14,134 nucleotides of DNA from positions 1 through 14,134 of the forward strand of contig JAHIJU010000144.1 in the NCBI GenBank assembly GCA_018898235.1, in the 5' to 3' direction. Of this stretch, positions 7,169 through 13,777 are shown one piece after another; the first letter of the stretch is position 1, and each line of letters begins with the position of its first letter. The stretch is from Actinomycetota bacterium (lineage in GTDB: Bacteria; Actinomycetota; Actinomycetes; Actinomycetales; Cellulomonadaceae). Made by a program: the position numbers and the translations under genes. Under the pieces are notes generated by a model that did not search any database, was not told the DNA's origin, and saw only the letters and a list, made by a program, of their open reading frames with translations.

Positions 7169-7822
7169 CTAGGGGGCGCGGCGAGGGCCGGCCGGGGCGG
7201 CGCGCCGCGAGGCCTCGACCAGCACGGCGCCCGCGGTCCGCAGTGCGCGGCCGATCTCCTCCGCCGTGGCGTCCGAGGTCATCGCACCGTCGCGCAGCAT
7301 GATCAGCTGCAGGGCGGCGGTCGCGGGGTCGGCCGCGCCCAGCTCGGTGAGCAGCTCGGCTGCGACCGCGCGCAACCAGCCGCGATGGGCGTCGACGACG
7401 ACCCGGACCGGGTGGTCGGGCTGCGGGTACTCGGCGAGGGCGTTGAGGAACGGGCAGCCGCGGAACCGCGGTCCGCACGCCTGCTCGGCGAGCTGGCCGG
7501 CGTAGCGGGACAGCACGGCCGCCGGGTCGCCCGGATCGGCCGCGCGCCACGTCGCCACGGCGTGCCGCTCGGCGGCCGACACCGTCGTCAGATAGGCCGC
7601 GACCAGGTGGTCCTTGGTGGGGAAGTGCCGGTAGAAGGTGGCCTTGGTGACCTCGGCCTGCGCCATGACGGCATCGGCGCTCACGGCGCGGATGCCCTCG
7701 AGGTAGAACCGCGGGGCGGCGACCGCCAGGATCCGGCGGGCGGCCGGCGACTGCCCGCCGTCGCGGCGGGGGTAGCCGACGACGGGGGCAGCCGGGCCGT
7801 TCAGGGCGTCGAGCGTGCTCAC
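7169..7822 (-). CDS. TetR/AcrR-family transcriptional regulator
   Basis: The 217-residue protein is a helix-turn-helix repressor-type regulator. The DNA-binding domain spans about residues 26-75, with the recognition helix region VTKATFYRHFPTKDHLVAAYL (58-78). The ligand domain contains FRGCPFLNALAEYPQPDHPVR, a segment common in one TetR subfamily, with Cys116 and Cys123 separated by six residues. The start is the GTG at 7822, supported by AAGGATGAG seven bases upstream; the ATG at 7830 is out of frame and stops after three codons. The gene lies 47 bases after ohr and 37 before gadB, inside the operon. The likely target is the palindrome at 8312-8337, which would make it an autoregulator of the whole operon. 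The inducer is unknown; organic peroxides acting on the cysteines are a hypothesis suggested by the neighbour. Confidence 0.92.
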   Translation of the reverse strand: MSTLDALNGPAAPVVGYPRRDGGQSPAARRILAVAAPRFYLEGIRAVSADAVMAQAEVTKATFYRHFPTKDHLVAAYLTTVSAAERHAVATWRAADPGDPAAVLSRYAGQLAEQACGPRFRGCPFLNALAEYPQPDHPVRVVVDAHRGWLRAVAAELLTELGAADPATAALQLIMLRDGAMTSDATAEEIGRALRTAGAVLVEASRRAAPAGPRRAP

Positions 7823-7869
7823 GGCCTCATCCTTGCGCGGCGGGGGCGCGAGCGGTCATGGCTCGGTCC

Positions 7870-8298
7870 TCACACCGTGGTGCTCGTGGTGAGCGTCACG
7901 GGGATGTTGCCGCGGGTCGCGACGGAGTAGGGGCACACCTGGTGGGCGCGGGTGACGAGGCTCTCGGCCGTGGCCTGGTCGAGTCCGGGGATCGTGATGT
8001 CGAGCTGGGCCTCGATCCCGTAGCCGTTGCCCTCGGCCGAGGCCAGCGAGATCCGGGCGACCACCTGGGAGCCGGTCAGCGGGGTCTTGTCGGCGGCCGC
8101 GACGGACTTGAGCGCGGAGTGGAAGCAGGACGACCAGCCCGCGGCGAAGAGCTGCTCGGGGTTGGTGCCGCCGCCCGCTCCGCCGAGTGCGGTGGGCACC
8201 GCCAGCGTGACGTCGAGGACGCCGTCGTCGCTCACGGCGCGGCCGCCGCGGCGGCCCTCCCCGGTGGCGGTGGCGATGGCGGTGTAGAGGACAGACAT
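7870..8298 (-). CDS. ohr: Organic hydroperoxide reductase, Ohr subfamily of OsmC
   Basis: The 142-residue protein has the size and sequence of Ohr, a homodimeric cytoplasmic thiol peroxidase that reduces organic hydroperoxides (fatty-acid peroxides in characterised members) using lipoylated proteins. The two catalytic cysteines are present: Cys58 in AAGWSSCFHSAL (peroxidatic) and Cys122 in AHQVCPYSVATRGN (resolving). NPEQLFAAG supplies the conserved Glu48, and an arginine in GRRGGRA (16, 17 or 20) is the probable active-site arginine. It ends in LTTSTTV. The ATG at 8298 has GGAG six bases upstream. It is the first gene of the operon and lies directly behind the palindrome. Characterised ohr genes are often controlled by the MarR-type OhrR; here the only adjacent regulator is TetR-type. 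Confidence 0.96.
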   Translation of the reverse strand: MSVLYTAIATATGEGRRGGRAVSDDGVLDVTLAVPTALGGAGGGTNPEQLFAAGWSSCFHSALKSVAAADKTPLTGSQVVARISLASAEGNGYGIEAQLDITIPGLDQATAESLVTRAHQVCPYSVATRGNIPVTLTTSTTV

Positions 8299-8311
8299 GA
8301 GGTGCTCCGAT

Positions 8312-8337
8312 TGGTAGACGAACTAGTACGTCTACCA
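8312..8337. promoter_or_regulatory. 26-bp near-perfect palindrome upstream of ohr, probable TetR operator
   Basis: The arms TGGTAGACG (8312-8320) and CGTCTACCA (8329-8337) are exact reverse complements, and the centre contains the palindrome ACTAGT; only one symmetric position (8321/8328, A facing A) breaks the symmetry. It lies 13 bases upstream of the ohr ATG, on the leader side of the ribosome site. On the minus strand TATGGT (8334-8339) could act as a -10, which would put the transcription start inside the palindrome. Long two-fold symmetric sites overlapping promoters are typical for TetR dimers. Assignment to the operon's own regulator is an inference. Confidence 0.75.
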
Positions 8338-8593
8338 TACGCGGGCTCCGCGGCCGTGTCCTCGCCACGGGGCGCGGCCGGCGGTGGGCGTCGCGGCGCA
8401 CCGGGTTTCGCCCGCGCCCGCCGCCGCACCTGGGTGCGGGCCCGCGCCGCGGGCCGCATCATGGGCGCACAGCACGCATCCACCCGTCACCGCCCACGTC
8501 GACCACCCCCTCGACCAGGTGGTCGCGGTCCGCTGCCGGCGCCGCATTTCGCGGGCGATCGGGCAGCCCGCACCACGAGCGATCGGGGGAGCT
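8338..8593. other. Intergenic region between ohr and the GGDEF-EAL gene, with a 16-bp palindrome
   Basis: The stretch is extremely GC-rich and holds no convincing protein. CCGCACC (8424-8430) and GGTGCGG (8433-8439) form an exact inverted repeat with a two-base centre. CCCGCGCC occurs as a direct repeat at 8411-8418 and 8441-8448. The frame of the downstream GGDEF-EAL gene is open upstream to 8384 but reads as low-complexity Ala/Pro/Arg sequence. No clear -10 for the plus-strand gene was found. Confidence 0.45.
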
Positions 8594-10756
8594 GTGATCG
8601 AACGGCTCGTCCGTGCACGCCTCGGCGTGGAGAACGACCTGCGGTCCGGCTGGAACGTGCCGCGCACCCGACGCCTCGGGCTGCTCGAGGTCACCGTCAC
8701 GGCGGCGCTCGCCGCACACTGCCTCCTCGTTGCCACGACCACCACGCACGTGGGCTTGTATCGCGCCGTCGCCGCGGTGCTCGGCGGGCTGGCCCTCGCC
8801 GGCTACCTCGGCTGGCGCACGGCGACATCGGTCGTCGTCCGCGCCACGACGACCGTCGTGCTCGGTGCGGCGCTCATGGCCCTGCACGACGGCGGCTCGG
8901 ACTACGTCCTGCTCTGGTACTTCGTGGTGGTCGCGGTCTACCCGATCGTGCTCCCCAGGGCGATGGCGCGAGCCCTCATCGTGGTGGTCCCGCTCGCCTA
9001 CCTGGCGACCGTGCCGCCCGGACCGCTCGGGGTCGAGCTGTTGCGGGGCGTGTCCCTGCTGCTCATCGGGATGTTCGTGCACGGTGCGGCCGGCGCGCTG
9101 CGCCAGGTGGTTGACGAGCACGACCGGGTGGCCGCGCTGCTCGACGCCTGCCTGGCGGCGGCACCCGCGGCGTTCGCGATCGTCGACAGATCGACGCGCC
9201 TGCAGTTCTGGAACGCGGAGCTGGACCGGCTGCGTGACCGCGCCACCCCCGTCCGACTGGGTCAGCTGCTCGACGAGCTGCACCTGGTCGACGGCCTGGC
9301 CGACGCCGTCGCGACGACGCTGCGGACGGGACAGGCGCGCTACCGGATACCGATCCAGCACGACGGGCGCGAGTGGGTCGCGAGCGTCTTCCCGGTCGCG
9401 GTCGCCCAGCGCACCGTCGGCGTGGCACTCATGGCGGGCGACACGACCGAACGGTCGCGGCAGGAGGACAGGTTGCGGCACATGGCGTCGCACGACTCCC
9501 TCACCGGGCTGCCCAACCGGTCGTTGTTCGCCGACCGCCTCGGTTCGGCGCTGGCCGCCGGCGAGCCCACGAGCGTGCTGTTCTGCGACGTCGACAACTT
9601 CAAGGTGCTGAACGATGCCCTCGGACACCAGGCCGGCGACCTCACGCTCATCGCACTGGCCGAGCGGCTGCGGCTGCTCGTGGGCTCGGACGACGATGTG
9701 GCCCGGCTCGGCGGCGACGAGTTCGGGGTGCTGGTGCGATCCGGCAGCCTCGCCCAGGCCCGGGCGTTCGCCGAGCGGGTCTGCGACGCCATGCACGAGC
9801 CGTTCCAGGTCGACGGCCGACCGGTGACCGCGACCCTGTCGGTCGGGGTGGCCCGGGCCGACGGGTCGGGGGTCCCCGTGAGCCTGCTGCGTGACGCGGA
9901 TGTCGCGCTCTACCAGGCCAAGGGCAACGGGCGCGACCAGGTCGCGGTGTTCGACGACAAGGCCCGGGCGGCTGTCGAGGAGCAGCTGAGCCTGGGCGAG
10001 GCGCTGCGCCGCGCCGTCGAGCTGGACCAGGTGCACGTCGCCTACCAGCCCGTCGTCCGCCTCACCGCCGACGGCGGAACCCGGCTCGACGGGTTCGAGG
10101 CGCTGGCCCGGTGGAGCCTCCCCGACCGCGGACCGGTGCGGCCCGAGGTGTTCATCAAGATCGCCGAGGAGCTGGGCCTCATCCAGCAGCTCGGGGCGCA
10201 CGTGCTGGAGACCGCCTGCGCCCAGATGCGCACGTGGCGTGACGAGTACGACCCGACGCTGCGGATCGCGGTCAACGTGTCGGCCCGCCAGCTCGACCAT
10301 CCCGATCTCGCGGACGTCGTCTCGACGACGCTCGCCCGCACCTCGCTGCCGCCCGGTGCGCTCGAGCTGGAGATCACCGAGTCGGTCCTCATGCGCGACG
10401 TGGCCCAGACCTCCGCCGTCCTGGTCCGGTTGCGGGCGATCGGGGTTCGTATCGCCCTCGACGACTTCGGGACCGGCTACAGCTCGTTGGCCTACCTGCG
10501 TGAGCTGCCGATCGACACCATCAAGATCGACCGGTCCTTCACCCGACGGCTGCCCGACGACACCGCGCTGTTCGCCCAGCTGATCTCGCTGGCCCGGGTG
10601 ACCGGCGCGCGCACGGTGGTCGAGGGGGTCGAGACCGAGGCGCAGCGCGACACCGCGCGGGAGGTGGGGGCCGACAATCTCCAGGGATTCCTCATCGCCA
10701 AGCCCATGGAGGCCGATGAGGCCGGCTACTGGCTGGAACGCTGGTACCAGGACTGA
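8594..10756 (+). CDS. Membrane GGDEF-EAL cyclic-di-GMP turnover protein
   Basis: The 720-residue protein has an N-terminal membrane region of about five or six hydrophobic segments (within 28-168), a poorly conserved PAS-like linker (about 178-285), a GGDEF domain (about 295-455) and an EAL domain (about 463-715). The diguanylate cyclase motif is intact (RLGGDEFG, 371-378; substrate-site Asp332 in FCDVDNFK). The product-inhibition site RxxD is missing: the corresponding residues are GSDD (364-367). The phosphodiesterase residues are all visible: EAL at 502-504, NVS (561-563), EITES (593-597), DDFGTGYSS (623-631), KIDRSF (644-649), EGVET (677-681) and QGF (697-699). It could therefore make or hydrolyse c-di-GMP, or both. 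The GTG at 8594 is chosen because GGGGGAG lies just before it, although the spacing is short. No neighbour hints at the signal sensed. Confidence 0.93.
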   Translation: MIERLVRARLGVENDLRSGWNVPRTRRLGLLEVTVTAALAAHCLLVATTTTHVGLYRAVAAVLGGLALAGYLGWRTATSVVVRATTTVVLGAALMALHDGGSDYVLLWYFVVVAVYPIVLPRAMARALIVVVPLAYLATVPPGPLGVELLRGVSLLLIGMFVHGAAGALRQVVDEHDRVAALLDACLAAAPAAFAIVDRSTRLQFWNAELDRLRDRATPVRLGQLLDELHLVDGLADAVATTLRTGQARYRIPIQHDGREWVASVFPVAVAQRTVGVALMAGDTTERSRQEDRLRHMASHDSLTGLPNRSLFADRLGSALAAGEPTSVLFCDVDNFKVLNDALGHQAGDLTLIALAERLRLLVGSDDDVARLGGDEFGVLVRSGSLAQARAFAERVCDAMHEPFQVDGRPVTATLSVGVARADGSGVPVSLLRDADVALYQAKGNGRDQVAVFDDKARAAVEEQLSLGEALRRAVELDQVHVAYQPVVRLTADGGTRLDGFEALARWSLPDRGPVRPEVFIKIAEELGLIQQLGAHVLETACAQMRTWRDEYDPTLRIAVNVSARQLDHPDLADVVSTTLARTSLPPGALELEITESVLMRDVAQTSAVLVRLRAIGVRIALDDFGTGYSSLAYLRELPIDTIKIDRSFTRRLPDDTALFAQLISLARVTGARTVVEGVETEAQRDTAREVGADNLQGFLIAKPMEADEAGYWLERWYQD

Positions 10757-10775
10757 CGACCCCCACCGCGGCCGC

Positions 10776-11423
10776 TCACATGTCGCGGTACCGCCGGGCT
10801 GCCGCGAGGTCGGCCGCCAGCTCCGGCGCCGTCCGGGACACCCCGTACCCGGGGGTGTCGCGCTGGATCCGCCAGCCCTCGGCCAGGGTGTCGAGCTCGA
10901 CGACGTCGAAGCCGAACTGGTCGATCAGCCCGGCGACCGCTCGCCGGGCCGTCGCGTCGTCACCGGCGATGGCGAGTGCGCGTCGCTGAGGGGCGTGCGC
11001 CGGGCGACCGTCGGTGGTGAGGTCGGCCGCGACGATGTGGTTGAACGCCTTGACGACGTACGACTGCGGCAGGTGCCGGGCCAACAGCTCGGCCGTCGTC
11101 GTCGTCTCGTCATCGAGCTCGCCGATCTGCCCGTCGCGCTGCGGGTAGTAGTTGTTGGTGTCGATGACGACCTTGTCGACCAGCGGCTCGACCGGCACGG
11201 TGTCGATCGCACGCAGCGGGATCGTGACGACCACGAGGTCGCCGGCCTGCGCGGCCTCCTGCGGGGTGGCTGCGCGCGCGAGCGGCCCGAGCTCGGCGAC
11301 CAGGTCCGCGAGCGTCTGCGGCCCCCGCGAGTTGGACAGCACCACCTCGTAGCCGTTCGCCACGGCGAGCCGGGCGAGCTGGGAGCCGATGTGTCCTGCG
11401 CCGATGAGTCCAAGGGTGGTCAT
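10776..11423 (-). CDS. NADPH-dependent F420 reductase-like / NADP-binding oxidoreductase
   Basis: The 215-residue protein is a compact Rossmann-fold oxidoreductase of the F420-dependent NADP reductase family, which interconverts F420H2 and NADPH in characterised members. It starts MTTLGLIGAGHIGSQ, with the dinucleotide loop GAGHIG (8-13), and the SNSRGP segment (30-35) after the second strand is typical of NADP 2'-phosphate binding. VVVTIPL (64-70), DTNNYYPQRDG (88-98) and VVKAFNHI (123-130) are further family segments. The true cofactor pair is uncertain, since many bacterial members of this superfamily have not been shown to use F420. The ATG at 11423 begins the family's first strand; its ribosome site is weak. 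The gene converges on the GGDEF-EAL gene (19 bases between stops) and is divergent from mgsA, with 143 bases between starts. Confidence 0.85.
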   Translation of the reverse strand: MTTLGLIGAGHIGSQLARLAVANGYEVVLSNSRGPQTLADLVAELGPLARAATPQEAAQAGDLVVVTIPLRAIDTVPVEPLVDKVVIDTNNYYPQRDGQIGELDDETTTTAELLARHLPQSYVVKAFNHIVAADLTTDGRPAHAPQRRALAIAGDDATARRAVAGLIDQFGFDVVELDTLAEGWRIQRDTPGYGVSRTAPELAADLAAARRYRDM

Positions 11424-11516
11424 GGGGCGTGCAACCGATGGCCGCGGGTCCGCATTCCGCGGGTGGTCCTCGGCTCCCGGCCGCGCGTCGCCCGTCGAGG
11501 TGCCGCGGGCGCGGCC

Positions 11517-11522
11517 TAGCCT
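11517..11522 (+). promoter_or_regulatory. Possible -10 hexamer for mgsA in the divergent intergenic region
   Basis: TAGCCT fits the TAnnnT pattern and would start transcription near 11529, about 27 bases before the ribosome site AGGAG (11556-11560). No good -35 was found. In the same region CCGCGGGT is repeated directly at 11442-11449 and 11457-11464. Confidence 0.25.
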
Positions 11523-11566
11523 TGGCACGAGCCCGCCCGACGTCGTCCCGCCACCAGGAGCAGGTC

Positions 11567-12022
11567 ATGGTCACCACCCCCGCCGTCCGGCACATCGCCC
11601 TGGTGGCGCACGACAACAAGAAGGTCGAGCTGCTGCGCTGGGCCGAGTTCAACCGGGGCACGTTGTCCCGGCACTCGCTGTACTCCACGGGCACCACCGG
11701 CACGATGCTCGAGTTCGAGCTGGGGCTCAAGGTGCACCGGTTCCTGTCCGGCCCGGTCGGCGGTGACCAGCAGATCGGCGCGAAGATCGCGGAGGGTGGC
11801 ATCGACACCCTCGTGTTCTTCTGGGACCCGCTCGAACCGCAGCCGCACGACCCCGACGTGAAGGCGCTGCTGCGCATCGCCACCGTCTGGAACGTCCCGA
11901 TGGCGTGCAACGTCGCGACGGCGGACCTGATCATCTCGTCCCCGCTGCTGGAGGACTCGGCCTATGCGAGCGAGCGCCCGGACGTGAGCCCGCGCTCCTG
12001 GGACGGCACCCGGCCGGTCTGA
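11567..12022 (+). CDS. mgsA: Methylglyoxal synthase
   Basis: The 151-residue protein matches E. coli MgsA (152 residues) almost end to end. It converts dihydroxyacetone phosphate to methylglyoxal and phosphate in the cytoplasm, a bypass that relieves phosphosugar accumulation. Recognisable blocks are HIALVAHDNKK (His15, Asp16, Lys19), YSTGTTG (39-45, phosphate binding), LSGPVGGDQQIGA (60-72, with Asp67 as the likely catalytic aspartate), FFWDPLEPQPHDPDVKALLR (84-103, with Asp87, His94 and Asp97) and ATVWNVPMACNVATADLII (105-123). The ATG is set by a strong AGGAG six bases upstream. The C-terminal tail (SERPDVSPRSWDGTRPV) differs from E. coli. It is divergent from the F420-reductase-like gene and is followed 86 bases later by an epimerase gene with its own apparent promoter. 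Confidence 0.97.
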   Translation: MVTTPAVRHIALVAHDNKKVELLRWAEFNRGTLSRHSLYSTGTTGTMLEFELGLKVHRFLSGPVGGDQQIGAKIAEGGIDTLVFFWDPLEPQPHDPDVKALLRIATVWNVPMACNVATADLIISSPLLEDSAYASERPDVSPRSWDGTRPV

Positions 12023-12096
12023 GCCCCGGTCCGTACCCGACGGACCACCGGGCGCCCAGGGCCCGGACGGCCGCACAGGCCTCTCACCTGGATCGA

Positions 12097-12111
12097 TACC
12101 CTGACCCGGTG
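12097..12111 (+). promoter_or_regulatory. Leaderless promoter arrangement at the aldose 1-epimerase gene
   Basis: TACCCT (12097-12102) is followed by six bases and then the GTG start codon (12109-12111). A -10 this close to a start codon, with no Shine-Dalgarno between them, is the usual layout of leaderless actinobacterial genes. It also fixes the GTG as the start. Confidence 0.55.
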
Positions 12112-13047
12112 ATCCCCGACCTGCACGTCCTGACCTCGTCGACCTGGCAGGTGGGTGTGCTGCCGGGCACGGGTGCCACCCTCGCATTCGGTCGGGTCGA
12201 CACCGGGGGCGGTCCGACCGATGTGCTGCGCCCCACCCCGGCGGCTGCTCGTCGGCGGCCCGAGTCCACGGCGTCCTACCCCCTCATCCCCTGGTCCAAC
12301 CGCATCGGCGACGGGGTGCTGAGGTTCGGGGGGCGTCGCTGGCAGCTGCGCCGCAACTCCGATGACGGGACGGCCAGCCACGGCACGGTCCTGGACCACC
12401 CGTGGCAGGTCGTGACCCGCCGCGACGACCGGATCGAGCTCGTCCTGACCTCCGCCGAGCTGGTCGGGATCAACTTCCCGTGGCGGTTCGCCGCCGGCAT
12501 CACCTATCGGGTCGACGGTCCTGATCTGCGGGTCGACACCTGGGTGTCCAACGAGGACGGCGAACCGTTCCCGGCCGGTCTGGGACACCACCCGTACTTC
12601 ATGCGGCACCTGCGGCCCGGCGACGGGGGAGCCCGGCTGCAGGTCCCGGCCGCGGCGGCCTACGACCTGGTGGCTGCGATGGCCACGGGCCCGGCCGTCC
12701 CGGTGCCGCCGCGGGTCGACTTCCGCGATCCGCGGGCCGTGGGGGACCGGGCGGTCGACGACTGCCTCACCGGGTTCGGACCGGGCGGGGCGCGAGCCGC
12801 GATCACCTACGACGATCTCGCGCTGACCCTGACCTGCGACCCGGTGTACTCCCACCTGGTGGTCTACGTCCCGCGCGGTCGTGCGTACTTCGCGGTCGAA
12901 CCCGTGACGCACGTCAACGGTGCCCACGCCCTGCTCGAGGACGGTGTGGCCGGGACCGGCCTGGTCGTCCTCGAGCCGGGCGAGCGCCTGGCGGCGGGGT
13001 TCAGCCTGCGGGCCGGGCCGGCGGACCGCCGGGGATCGAGTCGATGA
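12109..13047 (+). CDS. Aldose 1-epimerase (galactose mutarotase-like)
   Basis: The 312-residue protein belongs to the galactose mutarotase superfamily, which interconverts alpha and beta anomers of aldohexoses. Key segments are YPLIPWSNRIGDG (57-69, with the Asn-Arg sugar contact), SHGTVLDHPW (90-99, His91), LGHHPYF (158-164, with the probable catalytic His), VDDCLTGF (216-223, Asp217) and YFAVEPVTHVNGAHAL (260-275, with Glu264 as the likely catalytic base). It has no secretion signal. The GTG at 12109 is chosen because it starts the family's N-terminal strand and lies seven bases after a -10-like TACCCT. Upstream frame extensions would run back through mgsA. Its 3' end overlaps the convergent ABC ATPase gene by 47 bases. 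The exact sugar is not predictable. Confidence 0.92.
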   Translation: MIPDLHVLTSSTWQVGVLPGTGATLAFGRVDTGGGPTDVLRPTPAAARRRPESTASYPLIPWSNRIGDGVLRFGGRRWQLRRNSDDGTASHGTVLDHPWQVVTRRDDRIELVLTSAELVGINFPWRFAAGITYRVDGPDLRVDTWVSNEDGEPFPAGLGHHPYFMRHLRPGDGGARLQVPAAAAYDLVAAMATGPAVPVPPRVDFRDPRAVGDRAVDDCLTGFGPGGARAAITYDDLALTLTCDPVYSHLVVYVPRGRAYFAVEPVTHVNGAHALLEDGVAGTGLVVLEPGERLAAGFSLRAGPADRRGSSR

Positions 13048-13777
13048 GCTGGCGGGTGTACGGGTGCTGCGGTTCGGACAGCAGCGACCGCGTGGGCCCG
13101 GACTCCACCACCCTGCCCTGGTACATCACCATCGCGTGCTCGGTGAGGTAGTCGACCACCGACAGGTCGTGCGAGATGAGCACCAGTGCCAGACCGCGGC
13201 TGGCGCGCAGGTCGAGCAGCAGGTTGAGGACGTTGGCCTGCACCGACACGTCGAGCGCCGAGGTCGGTTCATCGGCCACCAGCACCTGCGGCCCGCACGC
13301 CAGCGCGCGGGCGATGCCGACCCGCTGGCGCTGCCCGCCGGACAGGCCCGCCGGACGACGGTGGGTGACCTCACCGGTGAGCCCGACCTCGGCGAGCACC
13401 GCCTCGGCCCGGGAGGCCGCGACCTTCGCCTTCGCCCCGTCCCAGACCCGGATGACCTCGGCCACGGTGGCCTGGGCCGAGAGCATGGGGTTGAGCGAGG
13501 CGTACGGGTCCTGGAACACCATCTGCACGAGTCGGCGCACGGGGTCCCGCCGTCGCAGGCCCTTCCAGGGGCGACCCTGGACGAGCACGCTGCCGGCGCT
13601 CGGGTGCAACGAGCCCACCAGTCCGCGCCCGATGGTCGTCTTGCCGCTCCCGCTCTCGCCGACGATGCCCACGGCGTCGCCGGCGCGCACCTCCAGGTTG
13701 ATCGAGACGGCGGCGGGCGGTGCGCCCTTGCTGTAGCGGAACTCGGCGTCCACCACCTCCAGGAGCAGGTCAGACAT
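13001..13777 (-). CDS. Oligopeptide/dipeptide-type ABC transporter ATPase, DppF/OppF-like
   Basis: This 258-residue protein is a cytoplasmic ATPase of a peptide- or nickel-type ABC importer. In order it has Walker A GESGSGKTT (40-48), the Q-loop VFQDPYASLNP (88-97), the signature LSGGQRQR (145-152), Walker B VLVADE (165-170), the D-loop SALD (173-176) and the switch His203 in ISHDLS. The HPYTRQL segment (238-244) is the start of the oligopeptide-family C-terminal extension, but the protein stops soon after and has no cysteine cluster, unlike its partner. The ATG at 13777 overlaps the end of the upstream ATPase gene by eight bases (ATGTCTGA), so the two are translationally coupled. Its 3' end runs into the convergent epimerase gene. 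The substrate is unknown without the binding protein. Confidence 0.95.
   Translation of the reverse strand: MSDLLLEVVDAEFRYSKGAPPAAVSINLEVRAGDAVGIVGESGSGKTTIGRGLVGSLHPSAGSVLVQGRPWKGLRRRDPVRRLVQMVFQDPYASLNPMLSAQATVAEVIRVWDGAKAKVAASRAEAVLAEVGLTGEVTHRRPAGLSGGQRQRVGIARALACGPQVLVADEPTSALDVSVQANVLNLLLDLRASRGLALVLISHDLSVVDYLTEHAMVMYQGRVVESGPTRSLLSEPQHPYTRQLIDSIPGGPPARPAG

Noticed and set aside
8459..10300. A 613-codon open frame on the minus strand
   Set aside because: It lies opposite the GGDEF-EAL gene and has a low-complexity composition rich in Arg, His, Gln and Val with no motifs.
10754..10778. Terminator between the convergent GGDEF-EAL and reductase-like genes
   Set aside because: The 19-base gap is GC-rich and has only short self-complementary bases, no stable stem with a T-tract.
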